Made by a program: the position numbers and the translations under genes. The notes under the pieces are model-generated. The model was not told the DNA's origin. It saw nothing but the letters and a program-made list of their open reading frames with translations, and ran no database searches. Source: JBHENW01 sp046261875 (GTDB taxonomy: Bacteria > Acidobacteriota > Thermoanaerobaculia > UBA5066 > Gp7-AA6). Taken from it: 28,537 nt of DNA. Where the stretch lies: NCBI GenBank assembly GCA_046261875.1, contig JBHENW010000157.1, forward strand, positions 1 to 28,537, written 5' to 3'. Positions 8,287-14,820 of this stretch are shown piece by piece (within the stretch, counting starts at the first letter, position 1; each line of letters opens with the position of its first letter).

Positions 8287-9179
8287 GTCCGGCGGTCGCG
8301 AACCACGCGGGCGAGGTCTTCGAGCGCGGCCGCCCGCGCGCGGAGCGGCGACAACGCGGCGATCGCGGACTCGACGAGCTCCGCCACGAGCGCGCGCGAA
8401 GCCGGCGCGCCCAGGAGCTTGGCGAAGTTGGCGCGGTGCGCGTCGCGGCCGGTGTCCTTCCCGAGCCGCTCGGGATCGCCCTCGAGGTCGAGCAGGTCAT
8501 CGGTGATCTGGAACGCCAGGCCGAGGTTGCGCGCGTAGAGGGTGAGCGACTCGAGGGTCCGCTCACCGGCTCCTCCCGCGAGCGCGCCGCCGCGCACCGC
8601 GGCGACGAAGAGCGCCCCGGTCTTGCGGGCGTGGATGGCTTCGAGGCCCTCGAGCCCGAGGCGCGGCGCGTCCGCGGCGAGGTCCGCGGCCTGGCCGGCG
8701 CAGCTTCCCTCCGCGCCGACCGCGCGCGCGAACTCCTCGGCGAGGCGAGCCCGGACCGCGACGGGGATCTTCGGGGAGCCGGCAATCAGCTCGAAGGCGC
8801 GCGCGAGGAGAGCGACGGCGGCGAGCTCGGCGACCGCCACGCCGTGACTGACGTGGAGCGCGGGCCGTCCGCGCCGGCGTCGCGCGTCGTCCATCGAGGG
8901 GAGGTCATCGAGCACGAGGGAAGCGGCGTGAACGTACTCGACGGCGACGGCGACCGTCATGGAGGCGTCCTCGGGCGCGCGGGCGATCCGGCCCGCCGCG
9001 ATCGCCGCCAGAGGACGGACCCGTTTGCCGGGCGAGAGGACGGCCTCCGAAAGGGCGCGACCGAGCGCTTCCGCGCCCGCGGGGACCGAGGGGAGGCCCG
9101 CCCGCAGGGCCTCCTCGAGGCGGGAACGGCATCGCGCGGAGAGCTCTTCGAATGCGCCGCGCGGCGCGGCGATGGTCAA
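8283..9179 (-). CDS. Polyprenyl (farnesyl/geranylgeranyl) diphosphate synthase
   Basis: A 298-aa all-helical trans-prenyl synthase that condenses IPP with allylic diphosphates. The first aspartate-rich motif is DDLPSMD (91-97), followed by ARRRRGRPALH. The lysine/arginine pocket is GKRVRPL (51-57), and the second motif DDLLD lies at 227-231. The residues before the first motif are small (AASLVL), the layout of short-chain FPP/GGPP synthases; chain length cannot be set with certainty. The only upstream start in frame is a TTG at 9179, so the exact start is uncertain. It lies 48 nt after the STAS gene and overlaps the membrane phosphodiesterase-like gene. Its product could feed carrier lipids, quinones or carotenoids. 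Confidence 0.92.
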   Translation of the reverse strand: MTIAAPRGAFEELSARCRSRLEEALRAGLPSVPAGAEALGRALSEAVLSPGKRVRPLAAIAAGRIARAPEDASMTVAVAVEYVHAASLVLDDLPSMDDARRRRGRPALHVSHGVAVAELAAVALLARAFELIAGSPKIPVAVRARLAEEFARAVGAEGSCAGQAADLAADAPRLGLEGLEAIHARKTGALFVAAVRGGALAGGAGERTLESLTLYARNLGLAFQITDDLLDLEGDPERLGKDTGRDAHRANFAKLLGAPASRALVAELVESAIAALSPLRARAAALEDLARVVRDRRT

Positions 9180-9227
9180 CGGGCGCCGGGTGAAAGCGAT
9201 GCGCGCGCCGCCCCGAGGGCGGAGATT

Positions 9228-9569
9228 CTACGCGGCGAAGCTGGCCACCGCCTCCGGTTCCGACTCGTACACGTCGAAGACCGTGATGAGCTGGGTCACG
9301 GTCAGGACGTCGTTGATCTTGGGGGGAAGGTGCAGGAGCTTCAGCTTGCCCCCCTTGTTGGTCACGGACGTGTAGCAGCCGACGAGCTCGCCGATCCCGG
9401 AGGAGTCGATCGTCGTCACGTCGGCCATGTTGATCAAAATGTTCTTCTTGTCCTGCTCGACGAGCCGGTTGATGCTCTCGCGCAGCTGCACGTCGCCTGC
9501 CCCGATGGTGATCTTGCCCTTGAGGTCCATGATCGCAACCCCCTGGACCTCGCGAACGTTCGTTTTCAT
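9228..9569 (-). CDS. STAS-domain anti-sigma factor antagonist
   Basis: A 113-aa single STAS domain, the length of SpoIIAA/RsbV proteins. It begins VREVQGVAIMDLKGKITIG and contains the phosphoacceptor loop TTIDSSGIGEL (residues 53-62, with S56 and S57). In this family a dephosphorylated antagonist captures a partner anti-sigma kinase and frees a sigma factor; phosphorylation at the conserved serine blocks this. The gene directly upstream encodes such a kinase, so they form a partner-switch pair. The ATG at 9569 has a strong Shine-Dalgarno sequence (AAGGAGGGG on the minus strand, about 8 nt upstream). No sigma factor or PP2C phosphatase is nearby, so the final target is not visible. Confidence 0.93.
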   Translation of the reverse strand: MKTNVREVQGVAIMDLKGKITIGAGDVQLRESINRLVEQDKKNILINMADVTTIDSSGIGELVGCYTSVTNKGGKLKLLHLPPKINDVLTVTQLITVFDVYESEPEAVASFAA

Positions 9570-9587
9570 TTGTGGCTCCCCTCCTTC

Positions 9588-10031
9588 TTAAGCCCTTCCA
9601 AGATTCTTGGTCAGCGTGATCTCCATTCCTCCCCGATCGGTCCGGCGAAACCGGACGTCGTCCATGAACGTCTTCATGTAGAAGATTCCGCGGCCCGACG
9701 TCTTCAGCCGGTTCTCCGGAGCCAGCGGATCCGCGACCTCCTGGGGGTCGAAACCGGTTCCCTCGTCGCGGATCCGGATCCGGAGGGTGTCGCCGGCGAC
9801 CTCCATCTCGACGTCCACGCGCTTGGCGGCGTCCTGCAGGTTCCCGTGCTTGATCGCGTTGGCGAGCCCCTCCCGCAGGGCCATGAGGATCCAGTGGCGG
9901 GTCTCATCGGGAACGTCGCGTCCTTCCAGCAGCTTGCCGCAAAGGTGCTGGGCCATTTCGATGTTCTCGAAACGGCTGGAGAGAGTCATCCGGATGGGAC
10001 CGGCTTCGCTGGACGGACGCGATGAACTCAT
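9588..10031 (-). CDS. Anti-sigma regulatory factor (GHKL serine kinase)
   Basis: A 147-aa single-domain HATPase of the RsbW/SpoIIAB type. The N box is EGLANAIKHGN (54-64), the G1 box DEGTGFDP (89-96) and the G2/ATP lid SGRGIFYMKTFMDDV (112-126). No histidine-phosphorylation domain is present, as expected for a serine protein kinase acting on the STAS protein. The ATG at 10031 lies 18 nt upstream of the STAS start region and shares a 110-nt divergent interval with the secreted HExxH gene. The pair heads a run that continues into isoprenoid and envelope genes, which may put them on one transcript. Partner assignment to the adjacent STAS protein is inference from adjacency. Confidence 0.92.
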   Translation of the reverse strand: MSSSRPSSEAGPIRMTLSSRFENIEMAQHLCGKLLEGRDVPDETRHWILMALREGLANAIKHGNLQDAAKRVDVEMEVAGDTLRIRIRDEGTGFDPQEVADPLAPENRLKTSGRGIFYMKTFMDDVRFRRTDRGGMEITLTKNLGRA

Positions 10032-10129
10032 CCACGTGTTGATTCGGACCGGAGTCGGCGGAGCTTAGTACGAAACGAAGCAGTCCGTCGATAGTCTTCG
10101 GGCGTCGCCGGCGTCTTCCTCCTGCGTGC

Positions 10130-10135
10130 TACCCT
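10130..10135 (+). promoter_or_regulatory. Extended -10 for probable leaderless transcript
   Basis: TGC followed by TACCCT forms an extended -10, placed exactly six bases (ccttcg) before the ATG at 10142. No Shine-Dalgarno sequence precedes the start. This fits transcription starting at or near the start codon. Confidence 0.45.
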
Positions 10136-10141
10136 CCTTCG

Positions 10142-11356
10142 ATGCGCAAAAGCCTGCTGGCCGGGACGGCCCTGGCGTCGGCGCTCGCCGCCGGCGCCGC
10201 GGGGTTGCTGCCCGCGCGGGTCGAAGAGGCCGCCCGCATGGTCGAGACCGTGCGCGGGCGCCGGTTCGAGCGCACGGTCCCCGCCTCCGAAATGGGGCAG
10301 GCCGAGCTGCGGCGCGTCCTGCAGGCGAAGATCGCCGAGGCGTTCCCCGCACCCGCGGAGGACGTCATGCGCGCCCTCGCGGTCCTCGGCCTGGTGGACG
10401 AGAGCCCGCGGCTCGTGGAGCGGCTCGTGGATTTCTACGCCTCCCAGGTCGTCGCGTTCTACGACCCGGAGCCACGGCGGTTCTTCGTCATCCGTGGCGC
10501 GGAGACGCCGCTCGAAGGGGCGGGGATGGAGGAGATCGCGGACCGGCTGATTCTCTCCCACGAGCTGATGCACGCGCTCCAGGACGAGTCGCTCCGGCTC
10601 GACCGCCGCCTCAAGGAGCTCCGCGACAACACGGACCGGACGCTGGCTCTCGAGTGTCTCCTCGAAGGAGAGGCGACGCTCGTCATGGTGCGGGTCGCGC
10701 TGAACGACATCCCCGGAGCGAGCGAAGAGGCCGAGGAGATGCTCGCTCCCCTGCTCTCCGCCGGAGCGCTCGAGAAGGCGAACGTGCCCAAAGACATCCC
10801 CGAGTATTTCGTCGAGCAGCTCTTCTTTCCTTATACCGAGGGGACGGCCTACGTCCGTCGCGCCATCGCCCGGGGCGGCTGGGCCGAGGTGGACCGCCTC
10901 TGGCGCTCGCCGCCCCAGTCGACGTCGGAGATCCTCCACGACGGTCCTCCGGTCGCGCCCGCGGCCGACCTGCTTCCGGCCCAGCCGGCGCCGCTCTCGC
11001 CCGCGGGGTTCCGTCCGCTCTTTTCGGACACGCTCGGCGAGTGGACCATCCGCTTTCTTTTGCGCCGCACGCTTCCGGACCCGGACGCGGACGCCGCGGC
11101 GGAAGGCTGGCGGGGCGATCGGATCGCTTTCTTCACGGCCGGTCCGCGCACCGCGTTCCTCTGGCGGATTCGTTTCGATTCGCCCGGTTCCGCAGCGCGC
11201 TTCGAGACGGCATGGGGACGCCTCAAAAGCCGCCGTGCAGCGGAGGAGACGATCGCGCGCAGCGGCCGGGAGATTCTCATCACGCACGGCTACGCGAGCA
11301 CGCCCGACCTTCCCGGCTTCCCCCGCCGCGTCCCGGCCGCCGCTTCCGCCCGCTGA
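10142..11356 (+). CDS. Secreted HExxH gluzincin-like metallopeptidase, uncharacterised
   Basis: A 404-aa protein. Residues 1-22 (MRKSLLAGTALASALAAGAA) form a basic plus hydrophobic export signal. The zinc motif SHELMHALQDE puts HELMH at 140-144, and a glutamate-rich segment about 30 residues later (LECLLEGEATLVMV, E175/E177) is placed where gluzincins supply the third zinc ligand. VVAFYDPEPRRFFVI and FFPYTEGTAYVRR frame the domain. It is therefore a probable extracytoplasmic zinc peptidase, but I do not recognise the specific family and the substrate is unknown. The start is supported by the signal sequence and the -10 hexamer six bases upstream. It stands alone: divergent from the anti-sigma gene and convergent with the CPBP gene, with 2 nt between stops. 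Confidence 0.82.
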   Translation: MRKSLLAGTALASALAAGAAGLLPARVEEAARMVETVRGRRFERTVPASEMGQAELRRVLQAKIAEAFPAPAEDVMRALAVLGLVDESPRLVERLVDFYASQVVAFYDPEPRRFFVIRGAETPLEGAGMEEIADRLILSHELMHALQDESLRLDRRLKELRDNTDRTLALECLLEGEATLVMVRVALNDIPGASEEAEEMLAPLLSAGALEKANVPKDIPEYFVEQLFFPYTEGTAYVRRAIARGGWAEVDRLWRSPPQSTSEILHDGPPVAPAADLLPAQPAPLSPAGFRPLFSDTLGEWTIRFLLRRTLPDPDADAAAEGWRGDRIAFFTAGPRTAFLWRIRFDSPGSAARFETAWGRLKSRRAAEETIARSGREILITHGYASTPDLPGFPRRVPAAASAR

Positions 11357-11358
11357 CG

Positions 11359-12174
11359 TCACGAGGCGGCCACGAGGCCGCTTTCCAGCGCCTTCAAGGT
11401 GGTCGGAATCACCACGAACATCTGCAAAGCGTCGAAAACGCCGTGCGCCACGATGCAGGGAAGAACATTTCCGAAAACCCGGAACGCGATGGAGAGCACG
11501 GCCGAGATCGCCAGGATGCCGATGAGCAGAAACGGCTCCCCATAGACGCCGTGGGCGGCGGTGAACATGAGCGTGGCCGCGACCGGGCCCACCCGGCTCT
11601 GGAGGAAGGAACGGAAGAAGAGCTCCTCGACGACCATCGCGGAGAGGACGATCCCGATTCTCACCGCCAGCGGACGACCGACCATCCAGACGATCAGCGA
11701 CGACGCGTCTTCGACCGATGGAGTGGGCACTTTCCCCCGAAGGACCGTCCACGCGAACCCGACGCCGTAGGCCGTCGCGAACATCACCACCCATCCGAGG
11801 GCGCCGGTCAGGACGCCCGCGCCGAGGTCTGCCGCGGGCCGTGAGCTCTTCAGGTAGAGGAATTCGCCCAGCGATTTGCGGCCAGAGAGCAGGTAGTAGC
11901 TGACGAGAAAGACCACGAGAATGCCGTGCGTGACGAAGATCGAGGCCACCGAAAGGTCCTTGGTCTCAGGGCGCGCTCCGGCGAGCCCTCCGGCAAACGG
12001 GATCGCCACGGTCAGCAGCAGGACTCCCGCGAGAAGCCCCATCGCCAGCCCCCGCCGGCCGGGATGGGTGAATCCGTCCTGAGCGAGCACGGCGCGCGAG
12101 CGCGCGTGGGCGAAAGAGAGGAGGATCCCGGCGCTGCCGGCGATGAGCAGAACGAGGAAGGCGGCGCCGTTCAT
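11359..12174 (-). CDS. CPBP family intramembrane metalloprotease
   Basis: A 271-aa polytopic membrane protein with about eight hydrophobic segments. The three CPBP (Abi/Rce1) motifs are present: EELFFR (183-188), FTAAH (204-208) and HGVFD (244-248). E183, E184, R188, H208 and H244 are the expected metal and catalytic residues; the last motif has D248 where many members carry N. Members cleave within membranes, either as Rce1-type prenyl-protein endopeptidases or in bacteriocin immunity. The substrate cannot be inferred here. The ATG at 12174 faces the ABC transporter start across about 90 nt. Confidence 0.88.
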   Translation of the reverse strand: MNGAAFLVLLIAGSAGILLSFAHARSRAVLAQDGFTHPGRRGLAMGLLAGVLLLTVAIPFAGGLAGARPETKDLSVASIFVTHGILVVFLVSYYLLSGRKSLGEFLYLKSSRPAADLGAGVLTGALGWVVMFATAYGVGFAWTVLRGKVPTPSVEDASSLIVWMVGRPLAVRIGIVLSAMVVEELFFRSFLQSRVGPVAATLMFTAAHGVYGEPFLLIGILAISAVLSIAFRVFGNVLPCIVAHGVFDALQMFVVIPTTLKALESGLVAAS

Positions 12175-12264
12175 CGGATTCGGTGAGCGGCGGAGAATAC
12201 CGTAAGTCGCCGCGCGACCCGCGCTTTACTCCATCCCCCGTTCGAGAGACGATCCCGCACCTCG

Positions 12265-13209
12265 ATGAGCTCGCCTGCGGTCTCGACGCTTCCGCTGGAG
12301 GCCGTTCACGTCTCGAAGTCCTTCGGCGACCGGCGAGCGCTCGAGGGCGCCGTGCTCGAGGTGCGGCCCGGAGAGATCCTCGGCTTGCTCGGCCCCAACG
12401 GAGCGGGCAAGACGACGCTCGTCCGGGCGGTGGCGGGCCGCGTGGCGCCCGACGCGGGCGAGCTCCGCTTGTTCGGCCTCTCTCCGAGGTCGGACGCGGC
12501 GCGTCCCCTGCGAGGATGGGTGCCGCAGGAGATCGCTCTCTATCCGCTGCTCTCCCCTCGGGAGAACCTCTGGACCTTTGGCCGCTACCAGGGCCTGGAG
12601 GGCGCGGCGCTGGAGGAGGCGATCTCCCGAAGCCTCGAATGGATCGGGCTGTCCGAGCGCGCGAGCGAGCGGACGGACCGCCTCTCCGGGGGCATGAAGC
12701 GCCGCCTCAACATCGCGGCCGGCACGATCCACCGACCCCGGCTCCTTCTGCTCGACGAGCCGACCGTGGGAGTGGACCCCCAGTCCCGCGAGCGGATCTA
12801 CGCCATGATCGCCGAGCTCCGCGGCGAAGGCGTATCGCTCCTCTACACGACCCACTACATGGAGGAGGCCGAACGCCTCTGCGACCGGATCGCCATCATC
12901 GACCACGGCCGGATCGTCGCGGCGGACACCAAGGACGGGCTCGTCCGCGCCACGCTCGGCACCCGGCAGGCTCTCGTCATCGAGGCGGAGAGGCCCGTCC
13001 CCGAGCGGCTGGCCGCGGCGCTCGCGGCGACCGGAGCGGTCGTGGAGGGCGCCAAGGTCCAGGCTTCGGTCGAGGACCCGGCGCGGCAGGTTCGCGAGAT
13101 GCTCGACGTCTTCCACCGGGAAGGGGTCGCGATCCGCGACCTCTCGCTGACGAGCGTCACCCTCGAGCAGGTTTTCCTGCACCTGACGGGCCGGGAGCTG
13201 CGCGAATGA
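12265..13209 (+). CDS. ABC transporter ATP-binding subunit (ABC-2 exporter type)
   Basis: A 314-aa ATPase with Walker A GPNGAGKTT (43-51), Q-loop VPQEIALYP (about 87-95), signature LSGGMKRR (140-147), Walker B LLLLDEPTVGVD (160-171) and switch histidine in TTHYMEE (H197). The C-terminal extension of about 80 residues is typical of DrrA/NatA-like exporters. It energises export of drugs, lipids or other envelope compounds; the cargo is not readable. It overlaps the permease gene by 4 nt (ATGA), a stable two-gene operon. The start at 12265 is placed about 10 residues before the first conserved strand (EAVHVSKSFGDRRAL). Confidence 0.95.
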   Translation: MSSPAVSTLPLEAVHVSKSFGDRRALEGAVLEVRPGEILGLLGPNGAGKTTLVRAVAGRVAPDAGELRLFGLSPRSDAARPLRGWVPQEIALYPLLSPRENLWTFGRYQGLEGAALEEAISRSLEWIGLSERASERTDRLSGGMKRRLNIAAGTIHRPRLLLLDEPTVGVDPQSRERIYAMIAELRGEGVSLLYTTHYMEEAERLCDRIAIIDHGRIVAADTKDGLVRATLGTRQALVIEAERPVPERLAAALAATGAVVEGAKVQASVEDPARQVREMLDVFHREGVAIRDLSLTSVTLEQVFLHLTGRELRE

Positions 13210-14483
13210 TCGTCCCCGTGGCCCGCAACCGGTTCCTCAACCTGCGGCGGGACCGTGCCGCGCTCGTCCTCTCTTTCGTTCTGCCCGTGGCGTTCTTCTC
13301 GATCTTCGCCGGAGTGTTCGCCGGCGGCTCGTCCCGCGCCGCCACGCGGAAGATCCGGGTCGCCGTCGTGGACCAAGACGGCAGCGAGAACTCGCGCCGG
13401 TTCATCGCCGCCCTGCAGGCCGAAAAGGGGCTCACGGTCGAGACGGCTCCGGCCGCCGGAAAGGGGGAGTCCGCGCCGTCGCCCTACGCCGAGGCGGACG
13501 CCGCGCAGGCCGTCCGAAGCGGCGCCATGCCGGTTGCGCTCGTGATCCCGAAGGGATTCGGGGAACACCCGATCGTCTTCGGGCCCGGCCCGCGCCCCAC
13601 GCTCCGAGTCCTTTCCGACAGCTCGGATCCGATCGCGCCACAGCTGCTCACGGGGATCATTCAGAAAGCGGCCATGTCGGCGATGCCCGACGCCATGGCT
13701 CGCGGCGGGATGGACGCGATGGCCGGGCTCGGGGGCGGCCTCACGCCCGAGCAGCGGGCGCAAATGGAGGAAAGCATCCAGGCGCTCCGGCCCACACCCG
13801 GGCCTGCGGGCGCGGAAGGCTCCGAGAGCGGAGGCCTGATCGACGTCGAGGTCCGCGACCTGGTCGGCGAGAGCAAGAAGAACCCGACGGTCGCGTTCTA
13901 CGCGGCCGGCTTCGGGGTGATGTTCCTCCTCTTCACCGCTGCCGGAGCCGGCGGAGCGCTCATCGAAGAGGTCGAGACCGGTACGCTCGATCGCATCCTC
14001 TCGACGCGCGTGAGCATGGGCACCTTTCTCGGAGGGAAGCTGCTGTACCTGACGGCGCTCGCGGTCGCGCAGTTGACGGTCATGTTTCTCTGGGGCGCTC
14101 TCTTCTTCGACCTCGAGCTGCGCAACCACCTGACCGGATTCTTCGTCATGGCCATCTCGACCGCTCTCGCGGCTTCGGCGTTCGGCCTCCTCCTCGCCGC
14201 GGTGTGCCGATCGCGGATGCAGCTCGTCGCGCTCTCCAACCTCGTCATCCTCGTGATGTCGGCGCTCGGAGGCAGCATGTTCCCGCGTTTCCTGATGCCG
14301 GAGAAGATGCAGAAAATCGGGTTGATCACGCTGAACGCCTGGGCGCTCGACGGTTTTCAAAAGGTCTTCTGGAGAGATGAGCCCGTGTTCAACCTCTGGC
14401 CGCAAGTCGCCGTTCTGCTCGGGGCGGGCGCGCTCTTCTTCGCGCTCGCTCGACGCGTCGCGCGGCGCTGGGAAGTCGCTTAG
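13206..14483 (+). CDS. ABC-2 type transporter permease
   Basis: A 425-aa membrane subunit of the ABC2_membrane_3 type. One N-terminal helix (ALVLSFVLPVAFFSIFAGVF) is followed by a large extracytoplasmic region of about 190 residues and then about five helices in the C-terminal half (from FYAAGFGVMFLLFTAAGAGG to VAVLLGAGALFFALA). The loop before the helices contains a methionine-rich stretch, MSAMPDAMARGGMDAMAG. The cytoplasmic coupling segment EEVETGTLDRILSTRVS is characteristic. The frame is open far upstream, but the ATG at 13206 overlapping the ATPase stop is the true start. It pairs with the preceding ATPase to make a homodimeric or half exporter. The final codon (TAG) precedes a 337-nt non-coding stretch. 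Confidence 0.93.
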   Translation: MIVPVARNRFLNLRRDRAALVLSFVLPVAFFSIFAGVFAGGSSRAATRKIRVAVVDQDGSENSRRFIAALQAEKGLTVETAPAAGKGESAPSPYAEADAAQAVRSGAMPVALVIPKGFGEHPIVFGPGPRPTLRVLSDSSDPIAPQLLTGIIQKAAMSAMPDAMARGGMDAMAGLGGGLTPEQRAQMEESIQALRPTPGPAGAEGSESGGLIDVEVRDLVGESKKNPTVAFYAAGFGVMFLLFTAAGAGGALIEEVETGTLDRILSTRVSMGTFLGGKLLYLTALAVAQLTVMFLWGALFFDLELRNHLTGFFVMAISTALAASAFGLLLAAVCRSRMQLVALSNLVILVMSALGGSMFPRFLMPEKMQKIGLITLNAWALDGFQKVFWRDEPVFNLWPQVAVLLGAGALFFALARRVARRWEVA

Positions 14484-14508
14484 ATTCTTTCTCCTGTCCC
14501 GAGGGCCA

Positions 14509-14542
14509 GTGTCAAAAATCCCGAGCGACCGGTGTCAAAAAA
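14509..14542 (+). repeat. Direct repeat pair GTGTCAAAAA
   Basis: GTGTCAAAAA occurs at 14509-14518 and GTGTCAAAAAA at 14532-14542, with a 23-bp period (about two helical turns). It lies about 75-100 bp upstream of the predicted promoter. It could be an operator for a dimeric regulator or the worn end of a mobile or REP-like element; the sequence alone does not decide. Confidence 0.5.
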
Positions 14543-14614
14543 CGCCGCGCAAAGGTGCCATGCCCACGCCGACGAAAGTGTGATCCGAAATCCGCTGCGC
14601 GATCACAAAAGTCT

Positions 14615-14644
14615 TTGACTCCTCTCACGACGGAGTCTTATTCT
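14615..14644 (+). promoter_or_regulatory. Sigma70-like promoter of the DUF1800/DUF1501/CuA operon
   Basis: A -35 TTGACT (14615-14620) and a -10 TATTCT (14639-14644) are separated by 18 bp, predicting a transcript start near 14651. This is the best conventional promoter seen in the window. It leaves a leader of about 170 nt before the ATG at 14821. Confidence 0.6.
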
Positions 14645-14675
14645 CAGCGTCGAGAACCCAATTCAAAATGCGATC

Positions 14676-14789
14676 CCCGCTCCATGCGGGCGGGGAAGAA
14701 AGAGCGTCGCAGAAAACCGGCGAGGCTCTTTCTTCCTCGCTCCGAACAGGCAGCGCCGGCACACCCAACGCCGGCGATCCCGCCTGCCT
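14676..14789 (+). promoter_or_regulatory. Structured 5' leader with three successive hairpins
   Basis: Hairpin 1 is CCCGC/GCGGG at 14676-14690 with a 5-nt loop. Hairpin 2 is GAAAGAGC/GCTCTTTC at 14698-14705 and 14725-14732. Hairpin 3 is compound: an outer AGGCAG/CTGCCT (14748-14753, 14784-14789) and an inner CGCCGGC/GCCGGCG (14754-14760, 14770-14776), with a 7-nt bulge on the 3' side. The ribosome-binding site follows 18 nt later. I recognise no known riboswitch class. The structures could be a cis-regulatory or mRNA-stabilising element. Confidence 0.5.
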
Positions 14790-14820
14790 CAGATCCCTGA
14801 ACAGATCGGAGAGGAACACT

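Larger units (their letters stand above)
14484..14820 (+). other. Non-coding promoter and leader region
   Basis: No gene is credible in these 337 nt, although a weak in-frame ATG at 14668 extends the downstream reading frame. The stretch is poorer in GC at its left end. It contains a twin GTGTCAAAAA repeat (14509 and 14532), a sigma70-like promoter (14615-14644), three hairpins (14676-14690, 14698-14732, 14748-14789) and a strong ribosome-binding site GGAGAGG at 14808-14814, six bases before the ATG at 14821. Confidence 0.7.

Noticed and set aside
14668..14820. Upstream in-frame ATG extending the DUF1800 protein by 51 residues
   Set aside because: It would bury the signal peptide, has no ribosome-binding site, and its codons coincide with the hairpin leader.
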